A stretch of DNA of 60,572 nt from Sphingomonadales bacterium (GTDB lineage: Bacteria; Pseudomonadota; Alphaproteobacteria; Sphingomonadales; Sphingomonadaceae), in assembly GCA_028868535.1 (NCBI GenBank), contig JAGWUH010000020.1, positions 1 through 60,572 of the forward strand, written 5' to 3'. This document shows positions 56,435-60,572 of this stretch, one piece after another. Numbering within the stretch: the first letter of the stretch is position 1; every line of letters starts with the position of its first letter. Made by a program: the position numbers and the translations under genes. Below the pieces are notes generated by a model that saw only the letters and a program-made list of their open reading frames with translations, ran no database searches and was not told the origin of the DNA.

Positions 56435-57444
56435 CAGCCGTCGATCCGGACCATGACCTTGCCGATGTTGCCACCCCCCAGCATGTGGCGATAGGCGGCA
56501 AGCACCTCGCCGATCCCGGCGAACTCCTCGATCCGCATCTCCAGCAGGCCCTCATCGTGCCAGCGGCGCAGTTGCGGCAGGAACTCGGCGCCGCGATGCA
56601 GGAAATCGGGAATGAAGAAACCCTCGATGCGCAGGCGCCGCATCAACACCTGGTCGAAGCGGGCAGGGCCGGGCAGCGGCGCATCGCTGTCGTAGGCGGC
56701 CACCATGCCGCAGACCGCGACGCGGCCGTAATGCGCCATGTTGGGCAGCACCGCATCGAGCAGCGGCCCGCCGACGTTGTCGAAGTAGGCGTGGACCCCG
56801 CCTTCCACTTTCGCCAGCTCGGCGGCAACGTCCTGCCCGCGGTAGTCGATGGCGATATCGACGCCGAGTTCGTCCCTCAGCCACGCGCATTTGACGGGAC
56901 CGCCCGCGAGCCCGATCACCCGCGCGCCGAGGTTGCGACCGACCTGGCAAGCGAGGCTGCCGGTGGCGCCGGCCGCGGCCGAAACCACCAGCCATTCGCC
57001 GGGCTGCACCCGGGCGACTTCCTGCACCCCGACCAGCGCGGTCCACGCGTTCATGCCCAGCGCGCCGAAGTGCTGGCGCGGATCCGGCAGGCGATCGTCG
57101 ACCACCTCCAGCCCGGCGAGGTCGGGCAGCACCGTCGACCATTCCGCCCATTGCCCGAAGCCGCGCACCATCGCTCCTTCCGGAAAGCGCGGATCGCGGC
57201 TTTCCGTGACGCGACCCAGCACCAGCCCCGCCATCGGCTGGCCCAGCGGCAGCGGCGGCTGGTAGCCGTCGGTGCGCGGGCCCATCCACATGCGCGTGCC
57301 TGCATCCATCGACAGCCATTGCCCGCGCAAGCGCACCTCGCCCTCGGCCAATGGTGCCAGCGGCGCGGCTTGCAGGCTGAGAGCGGAAGCGAAATCGTCG
57401 CCCTGCGGATGGGCATCGAGCCGCCAGTACCGGTTTTCGAGCAT
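56434..57444 (-). CDS. NADP-dependent medium-chain reductase (MDR)
   Basis: A 336-residue zinc-independent MDR with AAAGATG (156-162), VIGLAGGPVKC, YFDNVGGPLLD and a GGGNIGKVMVRIDG C-terminus. An N-terminal SMDAGTRMWM takes the place of the SLDPxxRGWM motif in the 51228 gene. It belongs to the same PTGR-type family as the other two MDRs but is clearly a separate paralogue. A GTGGGAGAC ribosome site precedes ATG 57444. It is divergent from the third TonB receptor and coupled to the ThuA-like gene. Confidence 0.92.
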   Translation of the reverse strand: MLENRYWRLDAHPQGDDFASALSLQAAPLAPLAEGEVRLRGQWLSMDAGTRMWMGPRTDGYQPPLPLGQPMAGLVLGRVTESRDPRFPEGAMVRGFGQWAEWSTVLPDLAGLEVVDDRLPDPRQHFGALGMNAWTALVGVQEVARVQPGEWLVVSAAAGATGSLACQVGRNLGARVIGLAGGPVKCAWLRDELGVDIAIDYRGQDVAAELAKVEGGVHAYFDNVGGPLLDAVLPNMAHYGRVAVCGMVAAYDSDAPLPGPARFDQVLMRRLRIEGFFIPDFLHRGAEFLPQLRRWHDEGLLEMRIEEFAGIGEVLAAYRHMLGGGNIGKVMVRIDG

Positions 57445-57491
57445 TGCAAGTCTCCCACGCCCCGGGTGCCGGGGCGCATGCCGGCGCGAAC

Positions 57492-57507
57492 CTGTGAAAA
57501 GGGATAG
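57492..57507. promoter_or_regulatory. Weak dyad-2 site, MDR / TonB control region
   Basis: CTGTGA-AAAG-GGATAG, 48-63 bases upstream of the MDR start at 57444. GGCGCGAAC precedes it, and the GATAGG end matches the copies at 24784 and 46666 (reverse strand). The arms fit poorly as a dyad. Confidence 0.28.
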
Positions 57508-57591
57508 GAACTAGCCGTTTGGCGAGGCGGACCGCGGCAACGACAGGCTTATCGCGCGGGGACCGATAAGAAAATTCATGAGGATCCTGCC

Positions 57592-60006
57592 ATGCGCTGC
57601 TCGCGTCACCTCCTGCTCGCCTCCACCGTGCTCGCCGCGCTCGCCGGCACGCCCGCGTTCGCCCAGACCGGCCCGGCTTCGACCCCGGCCCAGGCCAGTG
57701 ACGACAGCGGCCTGAGCGAGATCGTCGTCACCGCCCGCAAGCGCGTCGAGAGCGCGCAGGACGTGCCCGTGGCAATCACCGCGATCTCGGCCAAGACGAT
57801 CGAACAGCGCGACATGACCAGCATCGAGAAGATCGCGGCCGCCACCCCCAGCCTCACCGTCGGTCATGCCTCGAACGGATCGTCGGCGCAGGTCACGCTG
57901 CGCGGCATCGGTTCGTCGTCCACCTCGATCGGCATCGAGCAGTCGGTGGCGACGGTGGTCGACGGGGTGTACTACGGCCAGGGCCGCATCCTCGAGGAGG
58001 GCTTCTTCGACCTTTCCGGGGTCGAGGTGCTCAAGGGCCCGCAGGTGCTGTTCTTCGGCAAGAACGCGACCGCCGGCGTCATCTCGATCAAGACCGCCGA
58101 TCCGACCCCGACCTGGGAATTCAAGGCCAAGGCCAGCTACGAGGTGAAGGGCGAGCAGGCACAGCTGGAAGGCGTCGCCTCGGGCCCGCTGTCCGACACG
58201 CTCGGCCTGCGCGTCGCGGTACGCGGCACCAAGGCCTGGGGCGGCTATTACGAGAACCAGTCGGTTGCCCACACGCTGACCTTGCTCGGGCCCAACTACG
58301 TTTCGCCGCCGACCAGCAGCGACCAGCCCGGCAACCGCGAGCTGATCGCCCGCGTCACCCTCAAGTGGCAGCCGACCGCCGAACTGACCGACACGCTGAA
58401 AGCCTCGTACGACTACAACAAGGCCAACAACTCGAGCTACAACTACGTCGCCTACTACTGCCCCACGGGCAGGACCGCGCTTTCCGGCTATGCTTGCGGG
58501 TTCAACTTCGTCACGCACCAGAACGACATGCCGGCGAACGAGGCGGCGAGCTTCCCCTATGCCGGCGACGGCAAGCTCTACAACCGCTATCGCTCGGCGG
58601 CGGTGACCAACACGCTCAACTACGAGCTCGGCAAGATTACGCTGACCAACGTCACCAACTACAACTGGAACAACAACCAGTGGCTGTGTGGCTGCGAATT
58701 CGACGCCAGCTCGTTCTCGGTGTTCGCGACCGAGAATTCGAGCTGGAAGGCCTTCTCGAACGAGACCCGCGCCCTGACGCACTATGACGGCCCGATCAAC
58801 CTGATGATCGGCCTGCTTTACCAGAAGACCCGCCGCGATTTCGCTCAGTTCGTCTCGTACAGCGCCACCAACCTGCCCGCCGCCGGTGTCAACCAGTTCC
58901 AGGACGGCACCAAGACCAGCTTCACCAAGGGCGAGACCATCTCCGGTTTCGGCCAGGTGACGTGGAAGCTGCTCCCCACGGTCGAACTCGACGCCGGCGT
59001 GCGCTACACCCACGAGACCAAGGACAGCCAGTTCGTCCAGCCTTACGTCAGTGCCGCCTTCGCCGCGATCTGGCCTATGAACGTGGTCTATTCGGCGCAC
59101 CAGTCGTTCAACAACTGGTCGCCCGACGTCAACCTGACCTGGAAGCCGACCAGGGACGTGATGTTCTACGCCGCCTACAAGACCGGCTATAAGTCGGGAG
59201 GCTTCTCCAACGGCGGCATCGCCTCGCTGCTCGGCGATCCGTCGCGGGACCTGGTGTTCAATCCCGAAACCGTCCACGGCTTCGAGGGCGGGGTGAAGAG
59301 CACGCTGCTCGACAACCAGCTGCGCCTGAACTTCGACGTTTACACCTACAAGTACAAGAGCCTGCAGATCGACTTCTTCGATTCGGCCCGCATCGCCTTC
59401 CAGACGCTGACCGCCGACGCCACCACCAAGGGCGCCGAGCTCGATTTCGAGTTCGCCCCGCACGCGGTGCACGGGCTCAACCTGCACGGCTCGCTCAACT
59501 ACAACGACGCCAAGTATGCCAACTTCCCGGCCGCGCCCTGCTACGCCGGACAGACCATCGCCGAGGGTTGCAACGCGCAGTTCAGCGCGATCGCCGGCGG
59601 CTTTACCCGCCAGAATCTCAACGGCGTCACCCTCGGCATGGCCCCGCACTGGACCGGTACGCTCGGCGCGACTTACGAGGCGCCGGTCGGCGGCAACCTC
59701 AAGGCCGGGTTCAGCGGCGACGTGCGCTTCAGCTCGTCGTACCTGGTTTCAGGCTTCGGCGAGCCGTTCTCGCGCAATTCGTCCTATGCCGTGCTCGACC
59801 TGGGCTTCCGCATCGGCGCCGAGGACGACAACTGGCAGTTCGCGGTCACGGGCAAGAACCTCACCAACCGGCAGTACATCAACGGCGGCGTCGACGGCCC
59901 GCTGACCGGTGGCGGCACCGGCACCGCGGGCGGCACCCATGCCGACCTGATGGGCTTCGGCGCGATGCCGCGCACGATCCAGTTCTCGGTCAGCAAGCGC
60001 TTCTGA
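57592..60006 (+). CDS. TonB-dependent outer-membrane receptor
   Basis: An 804-residue receptor with a signal peptide ending near TPAFAQ, a TonB-box-like LSEIVVTARKR segment, a plug domain with TLRGIGSSSTSIGIE and VEVLKGPQVLFFGKNATAGVISI, and a barrel ending SKRF. The plug reads GPQVLFFGKNATAG rather than GPQGTLFGANTTGG, marking a different subclass from the other two receptors. GAGGATCC precedes ATG 57592. It is divergent from the MDR/ThuA operon, and a bidirectional terminator separates it from the convergent SnoaL gene. Confidence 0.95.
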   Translation: MRCSRHLLLASTVLAALAGTPAFAQTGPASTPAQASDDSGLSEIVVTARKRVESAQDVPVAITAISAKTIEQRDMTSIEKIAAATPSLTVGHASNGSSAQVTLRGIGSSSTSIGIEQSVATVVDGVYYGQGRILEEGFFDLSGVEVLKGPQVLFFGKNATAGVISIKTADPTPTWEFKAKASYEVKGEQAQLEGVASGPLSDTLGLRVAVRGTKAWGGYYENQSVAHTLTLLGPNYVSPPTSSDQPGNRELIARVTLKWQPTAELTDTLKASYDYNKANNSSYNYVAYYCPTGRTALSGYACGFNFVTHQNDMPANEAASFPYAGDGKLYNRYRSAAVTNTLNYELGKITLTNVTNYNWNNNQWLCGCEFDASSFSVFATENSSWKAFSNETRALTHYDGPINLMIGLLYQKTRRDFAQFVSYSATNLPAAGVNQFQDGTKTSFTKGETISGFGQVTWKLLPTVELDAGVRYTHETKDSQFVQPYVSAAFAAIWPMNVVYSAHQSFNNWSPDVNLTWKPTRDVMFYAAYKTGYKSGGFSNGGIASLLGDPSRDLVFNPETVHGFEGGVKSTLLDNQLRLNFDVYTYKYKSLQIDFFDSARIAFQTLTADATTKGAELDFEFAPHAVHGLNLHGSLNYNDAKYANFPAAPCYAGQTIAEGCNAQFSAIAGGFTRQNLNGVTLGMAPHWTGTLGATYEAPVGGNLKAGFSGDVRFSSSYLVSGFGEPFSRNSSYAVLDLGFRIGAEDDNWQFAVTGKNLTNRQYINGGVDGPLTGGGTGTAGGTHADLMGFGAMPRTIQFSVSKRF

Positions 60007-60028
60007 GCGAGGCCCCAAGGCCAAATGG

Positions 60029-60057
60029 AAAGGGCGGGGTGCGAACCCCGCCCTTTT
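60029..60057. terminator. Bidirectional rho-independent terminator
   Basis: AAAGGGCGGGGT (60029-60040) and ACCCCGCCCTTT (60045-60056) form a 12-base stem with a GCGA loop and a fourth T at 60057. Placed between the convergent receptor gene (ends 60006) and SnoaL gene (ends 60079), it can serve both strands. Confidence 0.88.
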
Positions 60058-60078
60058 CGTCTGGCGGCAGCAGGAGGA

Positions 60079-60507
60079 TCAGCAGCCCTTGGGCGCGTGC
60101 TGGCGGTGAATGTTGCGGAACGTGCGCGAACGGAACCGCCACTGGCCGTCGATCTTGACGCAGACGTCGTCATAGATCCCGCGGTCGCGCATCGTCGTTC
60201 CGCCCTGGTCGTAGACTTCGGAGGTATAGCTGCGCACGGTAGCGGTGTCGCCGTCGATCGCGATCGAACCCGGCCAGGCCTCGAACATGACGCCGGGGTA
60301 AGCCTTCATCGCCTCGACCCACAGCGCGACGATGTTGGCGCGGCCGTGCTGGGTCGGGAACTCGGGGTAATCGGGCATCGACCAGGTGCTGTCTTCGGCC
60401 CAGGTCGCTCCCCAGGCGTCGGCATCGCGCTGGGTCACCGCGTCGGCGTAGGCGTCAAGCAGCTCGCGGATCGCGAGGCGGTCCTCGAAGGGTCCGGTAA
60501 AGGCCAT
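60079..60507 (-). CDS. SnoaL-like (NTF2-fold) protein
   Basis: A 142-residue NTF2-fold protein beginning MAFTGPFEDRLAIREL, paralogue of 37710-38150. WAEDSTWSMPDYPEFPT and WRFRSRTFRNIHRQH fit the family. CGGGAGACGAAT precedes the ATG. It has no oxygenase partner within the window, but the genes on its 5' side lie beyond the right edge. Function is not assignable beyond the fold. Confidence 0.85.
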   Translation of the reverse strand: MAFTGPFEDRLAIRELLDAYADAVTQRDADAWGATWAEDSTWSMPDYPEFPTQHGRANIVALWVEAMKAYPGVMFEAWPGSIAIDGDTATVRSYTSEVYDQGGTTMRDRGIYDDVCVKIDGQWRFRSRTFRNIHRQHAPKGC

Positions 60508-60572
60508 GGCATTCGTCTCCCGTATTGGTTCCGGCGGAGACTAGCGCGCGGGCCGTCCCGCGCGAACCAGTG

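Noticed and set aside
57511..59649. 712-residue minus-strand open frame over the third TonB receptor
   Set aside because: Same reasoning: the plus strand carries a complete receptor and a matching terminator.

Overview
The window is GC-rich, densely coded chromosomal DNA. The three-part proton-translocating transhydrogenase (pntAA-pntAB-pntB), the TonB-dependent receptors and the large set of Rieske oxygenases and short-chain dehydrogenases (SDRs) point to an alphaproteobacterium, most likely a sphingomonad (Novosphingobium/Sphingobium type). That placement is inferred from gene content, not from a marker gene. No tRNA, rRNA, CRISPR array, integrase, transposase or phage gene is visible. No stretch longer than about 200 bases lacks a gene.

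Layout. Bases 1-1873 are the end of the housekeeping pnt operon. From 1917 to the right edge nearly every gene looks catabolic. (1) 12988 down to 1917, minus strand: twelve tightly spaced genes, five of the junctions being 4-base ATGA overlaps. They encode a DUF35/OB-fold protein, an SCP2-type thiolase-like protein, an acyl-CoA dehydrogenase, E1alpha-E1beta-E2 of a 2-oxoacid dehydrogenase, a VOC protein, an SDR, a second acyl-CoA dehydrogenase coupled to an aminoglycoside-phosphotransferase-fold kinase, another SDR and a SnoaL-like protein. (2) 13125-16943: a GMC oxidoreductase, a palindromic repeat element, a LuxR-type regulator and a small acyl-CoA dehydrogenase. (3) 17008-22590: Rieske oxygenase plus ThuA-like protein, then a run of SDRs. 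(4) 22587-34716, minus: a periplasmic flavoprotein with a c-type cytochrome, a TetR regulator, two Rieske/SnoaL units, a VOC protein, a GFA-like protein, a cytochrome P450, a tandem SnoaL protein and a TonB receptor. (5) 34901-40192, plus: TetR regulator, Rieske-SDR-SnoaL and Rieske-SnoaL. (6) 40244-49403: a small-type Rieske operon with a TIM-barrel and an EthD-like protein, an acyl-CoA synthetase, two SDRs, a VOC protein and two more Rieske oxygenases. (7) 49446-60507: three medium-chain reductases, two SDRs, a second ThuA-like protein, two TonB receptors and a last SnoaL protein.

Totals: 8 Rieske alpha subunits, 11 SDRs, 7 SnoaL/NTF2-fold genes (one with two domains), 3 VOC proteins, 3 acyl-CoA dehydrogenases, 3 zinc-independent medium-chain reductases, 3 TonB receptors, 2 ThuA-like proteins and 3 regulators. 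No Rieske ferredoxin, ferredoxin reductase or dihydrolipoamide dehydrogenase (E3) is present, so electron-transfer partners must be encoded elsewhere.

How it may work (inference): TonB receptors take up a bulky hydrophobic compound. Rieske oxygenases, the P450, the GMC enzyme and the SDRs oxidise the skeleton. The CoA ligase activates a carboxylated side chain. The acyl-CoA dehydrogenases with the thiolase-like/DUF35 pair shorten it, and the kinase-coupled dehydrogenase may handle 4-hydroxyacyl-CoA intermediates. A steroid- or terpenoid-like substrate fits best, but the sequence does not identify it.

The most interesting unlisted signal is regulatory. A 20-base palindrome (AACCGGC-N6-GCCGGTT) recurs at five upstream sites, and is perfect between a TetR gene and a TonB receptor gene. 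A second 16-base dyad (CTGNCA-N4-TGNCAG) recurs in many of the same control regions. Together they suggest that the scattered operons form one regulon.
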